From: Actinomyces succiniciruminis
GTDB taxonomy: Bacteria; Actinomycetota; Actinomycetes; Actinomycetales; Actinomycetaceae
NCBI RefSeq assembly: GCF_900002405.1
Contig: NZ_LK995469.1
Location: 1-42,959 of the forward strand
DNA length: 42,959 nt
Reading direction: 5' to 3'
Under the pieces are notes generated by a model. The model was given only the letters and a program-made list of their open reading frames with translations, was not told the DNA's origin and ran no database searches. Shown in pieces: positions 23,727-31,773 of this stretch (position 1 is its first letter; every line of letters starts with the position of its first letter). The translations under genes and the position numbers were made by a program.

Positions 23727-24980
23727 TCAGGCCTCGCCGCGCAGGATCGCGACGACGGCACGGGCACGCTCGCGTACGGCGTCGATCCCCGCCGGGTCGG
23801 TGGCCGAGGCGGTCAGGTTGACGTGTCCGAGCTTGCGGCCGGGGCGCCACTGCTTGCCGTACAGGTGGATGTGCGCCCGGGGCTCGCACTCCAGGGCGCG
23901 GGCCAGGGCGTCGGCGGGCGGGAGGCTGTCCCCGCCCAGGTAGTTGACCATGACGGTGGTGGGGGCGGTCGGCGTCGTCGCCCCCAGGGGGAGGTCGAGG
24001 ACGGCGCGCAGGTGCTGGGCGAACTGGCTGGTGAGGGCCCCGTCCTGGGTCCAGTGCCCGGAGTTGTGCGGGCGCATGGCCAACTCGTTGATGTACAGGC
24101 GAGTGCCCTCCGGGGCCTCGACGGCGAACAGTTCCACGGCCAGCACGCCGGTGACGTCGGCCCGCTCGGCGATGGTGCGACCAATGTGCTCGGCCTGGCG
24201 GGCGGCGGCCGGGTCGAGCCCGGGGGCCGGCGCCACCGTCTCCACACAAATGCCGTCGGACTGCACGGACTCAATCACCGGCCAGACCGCGATCTGCCCG
24301 GAGGGGCGGCGGGCGAGCAGCACCGCCAGTTCGCGGGTGAAGGGGACGGCCTCCTCCACCAGCAGGCTGGTGACGGCACCGCCGCCCAGGGAGCCGCCCC
24401 CGCCCGTGCCGTTGGTGGCATGCCCGGCGCGGGCGGCCGCGGTGGCCTCCAGCCAGGTGGCGGCCTCGCCGTCGTCGAGGGCGGTGGCGGAGTCGACCAT
24501 GAGCACGCCATGCCCGTCGTAGCCGCCGCGCGGGGTCTTGAGCACCACCGGCCAGCCGTGGTCGGCGGCGAAGGCACGTATCTGGGCGCGCATCTCCTGC
24601 GCGTTCCCGGCGATCTCCGCCCAGGCCGGCTGCGGTAGTCCGGCGGCGTCGACGGCGCGGCGCATGGCGAGCTTGTCGCGCGCCAGCAGCAGCGCCTCGG
24701 GGGCGGGGCGTACCGGCACGCCCTCCGCCTGCAACTGGGACAGCAGGGCCGAGTCCTGGTGCTCGTGCTCGAAGGTGAGCGCGGCGGCGCCGGTCACCAG
24801 GGCGCGGACGGCGTCGGCGTCGTCGGCCCGGCCCACCGGGGCGTCGACGGTCACCTGGGCGGCCGAGCCGTCCGGCGTCTCCACGAGCGTGCGCAGGTGG
24901 ATGCCGAGGGCGGAGGCCTCCTCCTGCATCATGCGGGCCAACTGACCGCCGCCGATCACGGCGAGAATGGGTGCGCTCAC
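23727..24980 (-). CDS. purK: N5-carboxyaminoimidazole ribonucleotide synthase
   Basis: A 417-residue ATP-grasp enzyme that carboxylates AIR with bicarbonate and ATP to N5-CAIR, the substrate of PurE encoded next. N-terminal IGGGQLARMM (residues 9-18), FEHEHQDSALL, the ATP-binding VVLKTPRGGYDGHG (145-158) and the catalytic ELAMRPHNSGHWTQDG region are intact. Residues about 182-204 are a Gly/Ala/Thr-rich insertion not typical of the family. GTG 24980 has no Shine-Dalgarno sequence but TAGGCT lies 6 nt before it. The gene is divergent from a mannosyltransferase-like gene with only 38 nt between starts. Confidence 0.96.
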   Translation of the reverse strand: MSAPILAVIGGGQLARMMQEEASALGIHLRTLVETPDGSAAQVTVDAPVGRADDADAVRALVTGAAALTFEHEHQDSALLSQLQAEGVPVRPAPEALLLARDKLAMRRAVDAAGLPQPAWAEIAGNAQEMRAQIRAFAADHGWPVVLKTPRGGYDGHGVLMVDSATALDDGEAATWLEATAAARAGHATNGTGGGGSLGGGAVTSLLVEEAVPFTRELAVLLARRPSGQIAVWPVIESVQSDGICVETVAPAPGLDPAAARQAEHIGRTIAERADVTGVLAVELFAVEAPEGTRLYINELAMRPHNSGHWTQDGALTSQFAQHLRAVLDLPLGATTPTAPTTVMVNYLGGDSLPPADALARALECEPRAHIHLYGKQWRPGRKLGHVNLTASATDPAGIDAVRERARAVVAILRGEA

Positions 24981-24986
24981 GGCGTC

Positions 24987-25012
24987 AGCCTAGCGCCGGT
25001 GCCCCGTACGCT
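24987..25012. promoter_or_regulatory. Overlapping divergent leaderless promoters of purK and the mannosyltransferase
   Basis: On the minus strand TAGGCT (24992-24987) lies 6 nt before the purK GTG. On the plus strand TACGCT (25007-25012) lies 6 nt before GTG 25019. Only 14 bp separate the two boxes, so the -35 region of each promoter falls on or beside the -10 box of the other. The flanks are nearly symmetrical (GTCAGC...GCTGGC). Confidence 0.6.
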
Positions 25013-25018
25013 GGCGCC

Positions 25019-26389
25019 GTGCCTGATTCCACGCCCCCGGACTCCCCCAAGCCCAACTCACCCGCGCGCGTCGGCGACGAACCACCGGCGTCGGCCGCCT
25101 TCCCCACGCGCGTCGACAACGGCGCCCCCGCCGGCGGCGCACCCGGCGCCCGACCGGCCCCGGAGTCTTCCCCAACCTCCCGGCCTTCCCTGGCTTCACT
25201 GCCGCACTGGGCGGCAGTGCTGGTGGTGTGGGCGGCAACGAGCGCACTCTCACTGCTGATCCTGCGGCTGGGCGCGCAGGACACCGGGCCCACCGTATGG
25301 GCCCCGGCGAGCCCGTCGTGGATGCAGCACGCCTCCTTCTGGGACTCCGGCTGGTACGAGCGCATCGTGCGCGAGGGCTATCCGACGCAGCTGCCGACCG
25401 ACGCGAACGGCACCGTGCAGCAGAACGCGTGGGCCTTCATGCCCCTGCTGCCCCTGCTGGCCCGGGCCCTGGCCTGGACGGGCTGGTCCTTCTACGCCTG
25501 CGCCACCGTCGTGTCGCTGGTGGCGTCGGCGCTGGCGGCGCAGGTCATGGACCGCTGGCTGGCGCCCCGCGTGGGGACGGCCGCCTCCCTGTGGGCGGTG
25601 GCGCTGGTGTGGGGTTCTCCCTGCGCCGTGGTGCTGCAACTGCCGTACGCGGAGTCGCTCGGCCTGCTGGCGGTGGCGCTGGCACTGCTCCTGGCCGAGC
25701 GGGGTCGTTTCCTGGCGGCGGCGCCGGCCGTGGTCGCGGCGGCCTTCGCGCGGCCGCTCGGGGTGCCGCTGACGGCGGCGTTGGGACTGTGGTGGCTGTG
25801 GGAGACGGCGTGTGCGCGGCGGTCTACCACGACGCCGTCGGCCGGGGGTGCCCTGGAGCTCAGTGGAGCCGGGGACGCGCCGCTGGGCCCCAGCGCGCGC
25901 CGGGGACTGCTGGGCCTGACCGGTGTTGCCGCCGCGAGCGCCCTGGCCTGGCCGCTGCTCGCCTGGGCGGTCACCGGCCGCGCCGATGCCTACACGGCCA
26001 CGGAGACGTCCTGGCGGGGCGGCGAGCTGACGCCCCTGCTGCCCTGGCTGACGCGCAGTGGCTGGTGGGTGGGCGACCATCTGGGTCCGCTGCTGCTGGC
26101 CGGGTTCGTGATGGTCGGCGCCCTGGCGTTGTCGGCGCCATCGCTGCGGCGGCTGGGCAGGCCGGCGTGGCTGTGGTGCGTGGGCTACTGCCTGTACCTG
26201 CTGGTCTTCTTCGACCCGACCACGTCGGTGCTGCGCCTGCTGCTGCCGCTCGCTCCGGCCGGGTGGGCGCTGGCCGCCCGGACGACGCCGCGCGTGCGGG
26301 CGACTCTGCTCGCCCTCGGGATGGTGGGACAGGTGTTCTGGGTCAGTTGGGTGTGGGACGGCTTCGGCGCCATCACCTGGGTGCCGTAG
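25019..26389 (+). CDS. PIG-V-like membrane mannosyltransferase
   Basis: A 456-residue GT-C-type membrane protein. About 60 Pro/Ser-rich cytoplasmic residues precede a first helix (about 66-84), then the loop FWDSGWYERIVREGYP (W108, D109), which matches the conserved acidic motif of PIG-V/GPI mannosyltransferase-II homologues in actinobacteria, and roughly eight more hydrophobic segments. Such proteins use polyprenyl-phosphate mannose outside the membrane; the GT2 at 15970 could make that donor (inference). GTG 25019 is preferred over the upstream in-frame start at 24971, which would lie inside purK. The substrate is not determined. Confidence 0.8.
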   Translation: MPDSTPPDSPKPNSPARVGDEPPASAAFPTRVDNGAPAGGAPGARPAPESSPTSRPSLASLPHWAAVLVVWAATSALSLLILRLGAQDTGPTVWAPASPSWMQHASFWDSGWYERIVREGYPTQLPTDANGTVQQNAWAFMPLLPLLARALAWTGWSFYACATVVSLVASALAAQVMDRWLAPRVGTAASLWAVALVWGSPCAVVLQLPYAESLGLLAVALALLLAERGRFLAAAPAVVAAAFARPLGVPLTAALGLWWLWETACARRSTTTPSAGGALELSGAGDAPLGPSARRGLLGLTGVAAASALAWPLLAWAVTGRADAYTATETSWRGGELTPLLPWLTRSGWWVGDHLGPLLLAGFVMVGALALSAPSLRRLGRPAWLWCVGYCLYLLVFFDPTTSVLRLLLPLAPAGWALAARTTPRVRATLLALGMVGQVFWVSWVWDGFGAITWVP

Positions 26390-26391
26390 CA

Positions 26392-26410
26392 CGTCACCCC
26401 ATGGGTGACG
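26392..26410. promoter_or_regulatory. Perfect 8-bp inverted repeat (terminator or operator)
   Basis: CGTCACCC and GGGTGACG flank CAT. It begins 2 nt after the mannosyltransferase stop and ends about 50 bp before the predicted transcription start of the GtrA-like gene. With no T-tract it could be either a weak terminator or an operator. Confidence 0.45.
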
Positions 26411-26447
26411 CCGAACACGTTCTCAGCGCGCGCACATCGCACGCTCC

Positions 26448-26453
26448 TATGAT
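26448..26453 (+). promoter_or_regulatory. -10 box of leaderless promoter for the GtrA-like gene
   Basis: TATGAT, then 7 nt, then GTG 26461, identical in layout to the box before the first LCP gene. Confidence 0.55.
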
Positions 26454-26460
26454 CGTGTCC

Positions 26461-27054
26461 GTGACGAAAGCGAGACCCGAGGCGTTGGCCAGAACCACCG
26501 CTGCCGACCCGGTACCCCCTCGCGTCAAGGCCGCGAGCACCGCACCCGATAACCCCGCGGCATTCTCCGGCGACGCCGCGGCCGCAACTGCCGAGCCCCC
26601 CACGGCCCTGGGCGCACGACTGCTGGCCTGGCTGCAGGAGCTGACCCAGTTCGGCCTGGTCGGCGCACTCGCCTTCGTCATCGACTCCGGCCTGTTCAAC
26701 CTGTTCCAGCACGGTCCGCTGGGCGTGCTCGCCGGGCACCCGAACACCGCCAACGTGATCTCCGCCTGCGTGGCCACCTGTTTCTCCTGGGTGGCCAACC
26801 GCTCCTGGACCTACCGCGGTCGCACCCAGGAGAACACCGCCCGGGAGGCGTTCCTGTTCGCCTTCGCCAACGCCGGCGGGATCCTGATCACCCAGTTCTG
26901 CCTGCTGTTCACCCACCACATCCTGGGCCTGAGCGGCCCCCTGGCGGACAACATCGCCGCCTACATCGTGGGCTTCGCCCTGGGTACCGCCTTCCGCTTC
27001 CTCTTCTACCACTACGTGGTGTTCACCGGCGACGCCGCCTCCCGCGACCGCTGA
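26461..27054 (+). CDS. GtrA-like family membrane protein
   Basis: A 197-residue protein: about 55 Ala/Pro-rich cytoplasmic residues and then four hydrophobic segments, including FGLVGALAFVIDSGLFNLF, NVISACVATCFSWVANRSWTY and IAAYIVGFALGTAFRFLFYHYVVF. The NRSWTY and RFLFYHYVVF segments are hallmark GtrA/Dpm-associated motifs. GtrA proteins are thought to flip polyprenyl-phosphate-linked monosaccharides across the membrane, which fits its place next to a PIG-V-like transferase that would use such a donor outside. GTG 26461 is chosen from its promoter position; ATG 26449 is also in frame. Confidence 0.87.
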   Translation: MTKARPEALARTTAADPVPPRVKAASTAPDNPAAFSGDAAAATAEPPTALGARLLAWLQELTQFGLVGALAFVIDSGLFNLFQHGPLGVLAGHPNTANVISACVATCFSWVANRSWTYRGRTQENTAREAFLFAFANAGGILITQFCLLFTHHILGLSGPLADNIAAYIVGFALGTAFRFLFYHYVVFTGDAASRDR

Positions 27055-27124
27055 GTCGACCACCCGTCGGGGTCGCAAGCCGCGCGGCTCACACCGGCGT
27101 GCCCAATTCCACAGGCCAGATGCG

Positions 27125-27144
27125 ATGCCCGTCTCGGCGGGCAT
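27125..27144 (+). terminator. Hairpin terminator after the GtrA-like gene
   Basis: ATGCCCG and CGGGCAT form a perfect 7-bp stem with a 6-nt loop, followed shortly by GGGTTTATT, T-rich for this genome. It is 70 nt past the stop and just upstream of the DedA promoter. Confidence 0.6.
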
Positions 27145-27158
27145 TCAGGGTTTATTCC

Positions 27159-27164
27159 TACCCT
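27159..27164 (+). promoter_or_regulatory. -10 box of leaderless promoter for the DedA gene
   Basis: TACCCT, then 6 nt, then GTG 27171, with no Shine-Dalgarno sequence. Confidence 0.55.
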
Positions 27165-27170
27165 GTAAAC

Positions 27171-27923
27171 GTGACTGCACTGATCCCGGTAACCGCATTG
27201 TCCTCCGGGGCGCTGTCGGCCCTGCCCGCCATGCCCGCACCCGCGCTAGGCCCGGAGTGGCTCGACGCCGCCAACATCATCACCAAGATCGTCGAGTGGT
27301 TCGGCCCCTGGGCGATCGTGGGCGTCATGCTAGTCATCTTCGCCGAGACCGGGCTGCTGGTCGGCTTCTTCCTGCCCGGCGACTCACTGCTGTTCACGCT
27401 GGGAATGTTCGTGGCCACCGGTGCCGTCGGCGTGCCCATCTGGGTGGCCGCACCCCTGCTGTGGGTCGCCGCGATCGTCGGCAACCAGACCGGCTACCTC
27501 ATCGGACGCAAGGCGGGCCCGGCGATCTTCAACCGGGAGGACTCGCGCCTGTTCAAGCAGGAGTACGTCGAGCGCACCTCCGCCTTCTTCGAGAAGCACG
27601 GCGGTAAGGCGATCACGCTGGCCCAGTTCGTGCCGATCGTGCGCACCTTCACCCCGGTGATGGCCGGCGTCGGCCGGATGCGCTACACCCACTTCCTCGG
27701 CTTCAACATGCTCGGCGCCACCTTCTGGGCCTTCGCGATCACCTGGCTCGGATACTTCCTGGGGTCCATCACCTGGATCCAGAAGAACATCGACGTGATG
27801 ATCCTGGCCATCGTGTTCGTGTCGGTGCTGCCGATGCTGATCAGCGCCGTGCGCAGCAAGCTGGGCTCCTCCAAGGCCGCCTCCGAGCAGCCCGCCGTCG
27901 TCGAGGTCGAGGTCGCCGAGTAG
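27171..27923 (+). CDS. DedA family membrane protein
   Basis: A 250-residue polytopic protein of the DedA/SNARE-associated family. It shows FAETGLLVGFFLPGDSLLFTLGMF, GNQTGYLIGRKAG, FFEKHGGKAITLAQFVPIVRTFTPVMAGVGRMRY and hydrophobic segments near both ends. DedA proteins translocate phospholipids or undecaprenyl phosphate, so it may recycle the carrier used by the glycan pathways here; that link is inference. The start is GTG 27171 rather than the upstream ATG at 27099, because the upstream part overlaps the terminator and the -10 box. The tail after residue 235 is acidic and probably cytoplasmic. Confidence 0.9.
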   Translation: MTALIPVTALSSGALSALPAMPAPALGPEWLDAANIITKIVEWFGPWAIVGVMLVIFAETGLLVGFFLPGDSLLFTLGMFVATGAVGVPIWVAAPLLWVAAIVGNQTGYLIGRKAGPAIFNREDSRLFKQEYVERTSAFFEKHGGKAITLAQFVPIVRTFTPVMAGVGRMRYTHFLGFNMLGATFWAFAITWLGYFLGSITWIQKNIDVMILAIVFVSVLPMLISAVRSKLGSSKAASEQPAVVEVEVAE

Positions 27924-28024
27924 GCCGCAGACGGGAGCGGGGTAGCACCCCTTGCGTTGACGAACCGCCACCGGAACAGGCGAACCGTCAACCTCGCCCA
28001 GCCACCGGTGCCCCTGCGCCGGGA

Positions 28025-28119
28025 ACACGAGTTCGCGTCAGGAACACGAGTTTTAGAGCTTTGCACGTACCCTGCGCCCGCAAACCTCCAAAACTCGTGT
28101 CTTTGCGGGGAACTCGTGT
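28025..28119. repeat. Tandem-within-inverted intergenic repeat (copy B)
   Basis: Outer arms ACACGAGTTC (28025-28034) and GAACTCGTGT (28110-28119) are perfect complements. Inner arms ACACGAGTTTTAGAG (28044-28058) and CTCCAAAACTCGTGT (28086-28100) pair over 15 bp with one G:U, continued by TTTGC/GCAAA. Each side carries two direct units about 19 nt apart. It fills the 241-bp gap between convergent DedA and LCP genes (27924-28164), where I see no coding sequence, and is related to copy A at 17180-17362. It could act as a bidirectional terminator. Confidence 0.8.
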
Positions 28120-28164
28120 ACGAGACGACGCCCAGCGGCCGAGCGCAGACTGCCCCGCGGGCCG

Positions 28165-29292
28165 TCAGTTCACGGTCGCGGGCAGCAACTCGATGGCGTC
28201 GGGGTTGTCCTCCAGGTAGTCCTCCACGGCGTCGTTCTGGAAGGCCTCGAACAGCGGCGCGTCCGCCTCGGCGTCCAGCAGGACGATCGACTGCCCGTCG
28301 GCGCTGGTGCCGGTGCCGGTCGTCGGCACGGTCATGAAGTTGATGTCCGTGGAGTGGATGCCGCGCAGAGCGGTCGCCAGGGACTGCATCTCCCCGATGG
28401 TGAAGTCGTCGTCAACCGCCAGGGTCTCGGCGACGGTGGTGAGGAAGGAGTACAGCTTCGTCGGGCTGGTCAGGATGCCGTTATTCAGCACGGCCCCGAC
28501 CATCGCCCGCATCCAGGCCTGCTGGCGGTTGACCCGGTCGAAGTCGCCGCCCGGCAGACTCTTGCGCTCGCGCGCGTAGGCGAGGGCCTGCTCGCCGTTG
28601 AGCAACTGTGCGCCGGCGTTGAAGTCGGTGCCGGCGAGTGTCTGGTCGTTCTTGAGGTTGATGGTGACCCCGCCGATCGCGTCAGTGATCTTGCTGAAGG
28701 ATTCGAAGTCCGCCACCACGAAGTGGTCGATGCGCACGCCCGTGAGCTGCTCGACGGTCTGGATCGTCAGGCTCGGCCCGCCGTAGGAGAAGGCGGCGTT
28801 GATCTTGTTCTGCCCGTAGCCGGGGATGTCCACCCAGGAGTCGCGCGGGAGGGACATGACGGAGACGTCCTCGCGGTCGCCACTGATCTGCACCAGCATG
28901 ATCGCGTCGGTGCGCTGCGCGCCGGCCTCCCACTGGTTGGGGTCACCGGCGCTGATGCGCGAGTCGGAGCCGAGTACGAGGATGTTCGTGGCCGGATCCT
29001 CGGCGTCCTGCTCGGGGGCGCGGTCGGCCGAGTCGATTGCGGCGAAGGGGTCGCCGATGGTCTCGATATTGCCCGACAGGTGGTTGCGCAGCCACAGCCC
29101 GCCGACCGCCGTGCCGGCCACAATCACCAGCACGACGGCGAGCACGGACACCAGCGCTATGCGCCAGCGCCTCCCGCTGCGTTGCTTGCGCTGCCGCCCA
29201 CGCGCGGTTTCAGGCTGGCCGACGCCGCCCAGCACGTCGTCGTTGAAGTTGCCGGGGGCGCCATCGCCCGCGCGCTGCTCGTCATCGCTCAT
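28165..29292 (-). CDS. LCP family glycopolymer ligase, third of three
   Basis: A 375-residue protein. An acidic then basic cytoplasmic end of about 43 residues precedes one transmembrane helix (about 44-67) and the LCP domain: TNILVLGSDSRISAG, QRTDAIMLVQI, SVMSLPRDSWVDIPGYGQNKINAAFSYGG, TVEQLTGVRIDHFVVADFESF and ALAYARERKSLPGGDFDRVNRQQ. The conserved Asp/Arg set is complete. It would ligate a lipid-linked glycopolymer to the wall, like its two paralogues. ATG 29292 has no clear Shine-Dalgarno sequence; CAGATT 5 nt upstream is a poor leaderless -10. It lies 76 nt after ilvE on the same strand, separated by a palindrome. Confidence 0.92.
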   Translation of the reverse strand: MSDDEQRAGDGAPGNFNDDVLGGVGQPETARGRQRKQRSGRRWRIALVSVLAVVLVIVAGTAVGGLWLRNHLSGNIETIGDPFAAIDSADRAPEQDAEDPATNILVLGSDSRISAGDPNQWEAGAQRTDAIMLVQISGDREDVSVMSLPRDSWVDIPGYGQNKINAAFSYGGPSLTIQTVEQLTGVRIDHFVVADFESFSKITDAIGGVTINLKNDQTLAGTDFNAGAQLLNGEQALAYARERKSLPGGDFDRVNRQQAWMRAMVGAVLNNGILTSPTKLYSFLTTVAETLAVDDDFTIGEMQSLATALRGIHSTDINFMTVPTTGTGTSADGQSIVLLDAEADAPLFEAFQNDAVEDYLEDNPDAIELLPATVN

Positions 29293-29327
29293 GGCTCAAT
29301 CTGACCACACCGCGCCGACGCGAGAAG

Positions 29328-29341
29328 CCGCGCCGGCGCGG
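29328..29341 (-). terminator. Possible terminator after ilvE
   Basis: CCGCGCCGGCGCGG is a perfect 14-bp palindrome 27 nt after the ilvE stop, followed on the minus strand by CTTCTCG. The T content is weak. Confidence 0.4.
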
Positions 29342-29368
29342 GGTTCCGATCACAAGCAGGTTGCGACG

Positions 29369-30535
29369 TCACGCCAGGCGGTACATCCAGTTGTAGGGGT
29401 CCTCCAAACGCCCGTACTGGATGCCGGTGAGACGCTCGTAGATCTCGTGGGTGACCTCGCTGCCCTCAATGGACACGTCGAAGCCCTCACCCTTCAGCCG
29501 CCCCAGCGGCACGACGACGGCGGCGGTACCGCAGGCGAACACCTCGCGGACCTTGCCGGAGGAGATGTCCTCCAGCAGGCGCTCCAGTGGAATGGTCTCC
29601 TCCACGACGCGCCGGCCGGAGTCCTGCAGCAGGCGAATGATGGCGCTGCGCGTGTTGCCCTCCAGGATGGTGCCGGTCAGCCGCGGGGTGCGCACGGTGC
29701 CGTCGGAGTCCACCACCATCACGTTCATGCCGCCGAGCTCCTCGAGGTTCTTCTCGGTGACGTCGTCGAGGAAGCACACCTGGTCGCAGCCCCGGGCGTC
29801 GGCCTCCTCCTGCGGCAGCAGGGACGAGGCGTAGTTGCCGCCGGTCTTGGCGAAGCCGGTGCCGCCGCGGCCGGCCCGGTGGTAGTCCTGGGCCACCCAG
29901 ATGGAGATGGGCTGCAGGCCGTGGGTGAAGTAGGCGCCCGACGGGGAGGCGATCACGTAGTAGTCGATGGTGCTGGCGGAGTGCACGCCCAGGAAGGCCT
30001 CGGATGCGAAGGCGAAGGGGCGCAGGTACAGGGACTCCCCCTCACCGGAGGGCACCCAGTCGGCGTCGGTGCGCACCAGGTCCACCAGGGAGGCGATGAA
30101 GTCGTCCTCCGGCAGTTCGGGGATGGCCATGCGCCGGGCGGACAGGTTGAGCCGGGCGGCGTTGTAACGGGGCCGGAAGGTCCAGATCGAGCCGTCGTCG
30201 TGCCGATAGGCCTTGATGCCCTCAAAGATCTCCTGCGCGTAGTGCAGGACGGCGGCGGCGGGCGACAGCGTTAGGTCGCCGAAGGGGACGATGCCGTAGT
30301 CGCCCCAGCCGCCCGCGCGCGTCCAGCGGGCGTGAGCCATGTGGTCGGTGAACACCCGGCCGAAGTGCAGGTCCGTCAGCGCCTGGGCGCGCTCGGCGTC
30401 GGTGGCCGGGTGCGGATTGGCGGACAGGGGGAAGCGCCCGGCGAGCGCGTCGGCGGGAGGGACCGGGACGGCGGCGGCGCGGGCCAGGGGCGTGTCTAGT
30501 GAATCGGGTGTGGATGCGACGGCTGGGGCAGACAT
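29369..30535 (-). CDS. ilvE: Branched-chain amino acid aminotransferase
   Basis: A 388-residue fold-IV PLP aminotransferase of the long actinobacterial type, catalysing the last step of leucine, isoleucine and valine synthesis from the keto acids with glutamate. Motifs: AQEIFEGIKAYR, SLYLRPFAFASE, the Schiff-base lysine K230 in FAKTGGNYASS, EELGGMNVMVV and TGTILEGNTRSAII. An in-frame start lies eight codons upstream, but ATG 30535 is preferred: TACAGT stands 6 nt before it, giving a leaderless transcript. A TATGTGAGA motif 41-49 bp upstream is shared with other branched-chain genes here. Confidence 0.96.
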   Translation of the reverse strand: MSAPAVASTPDSLDTPLARAAAVPVPPADALAGRFPLSANPHPATDAERAQALTDLHFGRVFTDHMAHARWTRAGGWGDYGIVPFGDLTLSPAAAVLHYAQEIFEGIKAYRHDDGSIWTFRPRYNAARLNLSARRMAIPELPEDDFIASLVDLVRTDADWVPSGEGESLYLRPFAFASEAFLGVHSASTIDYYVIASPSGAYFTHGLQPISIWVAQDYHRAGRGGTGFAKTGGNYASSLLPQEEADARGCDQVCFLDDVTEKNLEELGGMNVMVVDSDGTVRTPRLTGTILEGNTRSAIIRLLQDSGRRVVEETIPLERLLEDISSGKVREVFACGTAAVVVPLGRLKGEGFDVSIEGSEVTHEIYERLTGIQYGRLEDPYNWMYRLA

Positions 30536-30541
30536 ACCGGC

Positions 30542-30587
30542 ACTGTACCGCCGCTCCACGCAGCGGACGGGCGTCTCTCACATACTG
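30542..30587 (-). promoter_or_regulatory. ilvE promoter: leaderless -10 box and TATGTGAGA motif
   Basis: TACAGT (30547-30542) lies 6 nt before the ilvE ATG. CAGTATGTGAGA (30587-30576) lies 41-52 bp upstream of the same ATG. Nearly the same sequence stands upstream of ilvB, and a one-mismatch version (TATCTGAGA) upstream of leuB. Confidence 0.6.
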
Positions 30588-30702
30588 ACTCCACCCGCGC
30601 CGTCGGCCTCGCCCGGGCGCGCATGCCCCGGCGAGCAGGCCGACGGCGTCGCCCGCCTGGGCCCGCCCATGACCCGCGTCCGGGCCGGCGTGCGCGCCTG
30701 TG

Positions 30703-31767
30703 TCAGCCGCGCACGGCGGCAGTGATGGCGTCCCCGATCTCGCTGGTGGTGCGCACCAGCGGAGCGCCGGCAGCCTCGGCCGCGGCCCGGGCCGCCATGT
30801 CGGCGTCGACGGCGGCCTGGACGCGGGCGGCGGCGGTGTTCAGACCCAGGTGGCTGAGCATCATGGCGACGGCGGAGATGGTGGCCACCGGGTCGGCCTT
30901 GCCCTGGCCGGCGATGTCCGGGGCGGAGCCGTGCACCGGCTCGAACATGGAGGGGAACTCGCCGACCGGGTTGAGGTTGCCCGAGGCCGACAGGCCGATG
31001 CCACCGGTGACGGCGCCGGCCTCGTCGGTGAGGATGTCGCCGAAGAGGTTGTCGGTGACGATCACGTCGAAGCGGCCCGGGTCGGTGACCAGGTAGATGG
31101 TGGCGGCGTCAACGTGGGAGTAGTCCACCTTCACCTCCGGGTACTCGGCGCCGACCTCCTCGACCACGCGGCGCCACAGGTGGCCGGCGTTTACGAGCAC
31201 ATTGTGCTTGTGCACCAGGGTGAGGTGGTGGGCGGGGCGGGCCTGGGCGGTCTCGAAGGCGTAGCGGACCACGCGTTCGACCCCGTAGGCGGTGTTGACG
31301 CTGACCTCGGTGGCGATCTCCTGCGGGGTGCCGGTGCGCACGGTGCCGCCGTTGCCGCAGTATAGGCCCTCGGTGCCCTCGCGCACCACCACGAAGTCGA
31401 TGTCCCCGGGGTCGGCCAGGGGCGTGGCAACGCCAGGGTAGTACTTGGAGGGGCGCAGGTTGACATAGTGGTCCAGGGCGAAGCGCAGGCGCAGCAGCAG
31501 GCCGCGTTCGAGCACGCCGGAGGGGACCGACGGGTCGCCGACGGCGCCCAGCAGGATGGCGTCGTGGGTCTTGATGTCCTCCAGCTCGGCGTCCGTGATG
31601 GTCTCGCCGGTGCGGTGCCAGCGCTCGGCGCCCAGGTCGAAGTCGGTGGTCTCCAGGGTGACGCCGCCGTCTTCCAGGACGGCCCGGAGCACCTTCAGGC
31701 CCTCGGGCACCACCTCCTTGCCGATGCCGTCGCCGGGAATCACTGCAAGCTTGATGGTCTGCGTCAT
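30703..31767 (-). CDS. leuB: 3-isopropylmalate dehydrogenase
   Basis: A 354-residue NAD-dependent beta-decarboxylating dehydrogenase. It shows [12 protein letters not shown], the substrate-binding RPSKYYPG and [12 protein letters not shown], the catalytic lysine region [33 protein letters not shown], and [19 protein letters not shown], which binds NAD. It oxidises 3-isopropylmalate in leucine synthesis and, in organisms with CimA (encoded at 38818-40575), also beta-methylmalate in isoleucine synthesis. The ATG has TAGGGT 6 nt before it (leaderless). It ends 167 nt upstream of ilvE on the same strand; each has its own promoter. Confidence 0.95.
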   Translation of the reverse strand: MTQTIKLAVIPGDGIGKEVVPEGLKVLRAVLEDGGVTLETTDFDLGAERWHRTGETITDAELEDIKTHDAILLGAVGDPSVPSGVLERGLLLRLRFALDHYVNLRPSKYYPGVATPLADPGDIDFVVVREGTEGLYCGNGGTVRTGTPQEIATEVSVNTAYGVERVVRYAFETAQARPAHHLTLVHKHNVLVNAGHLWRRVVEEVGAEYPEVKVDYSHVDAATIYLVTDPGRFDVIVTDNLFGDILTDEAGAVTGGIGLSASGNLNPVGEFPSMFEPVHGSAPDIAGQGKADPVATISAVAMMLSHLGLNTAAARVQAAVDADMAARAAAEAAGAPLVRTTSEIGDAITAAVRG

Positions 31768-31773
31768 GCGGCG

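Noticed and set aside
25228-26460. A 608-codon protein ending in the GtrA-like domain
   Set aside because: The upstream part is out-of-frame reading through the mannosyltransferase gene; a -10 box and GTG at 26461 mark the real start.
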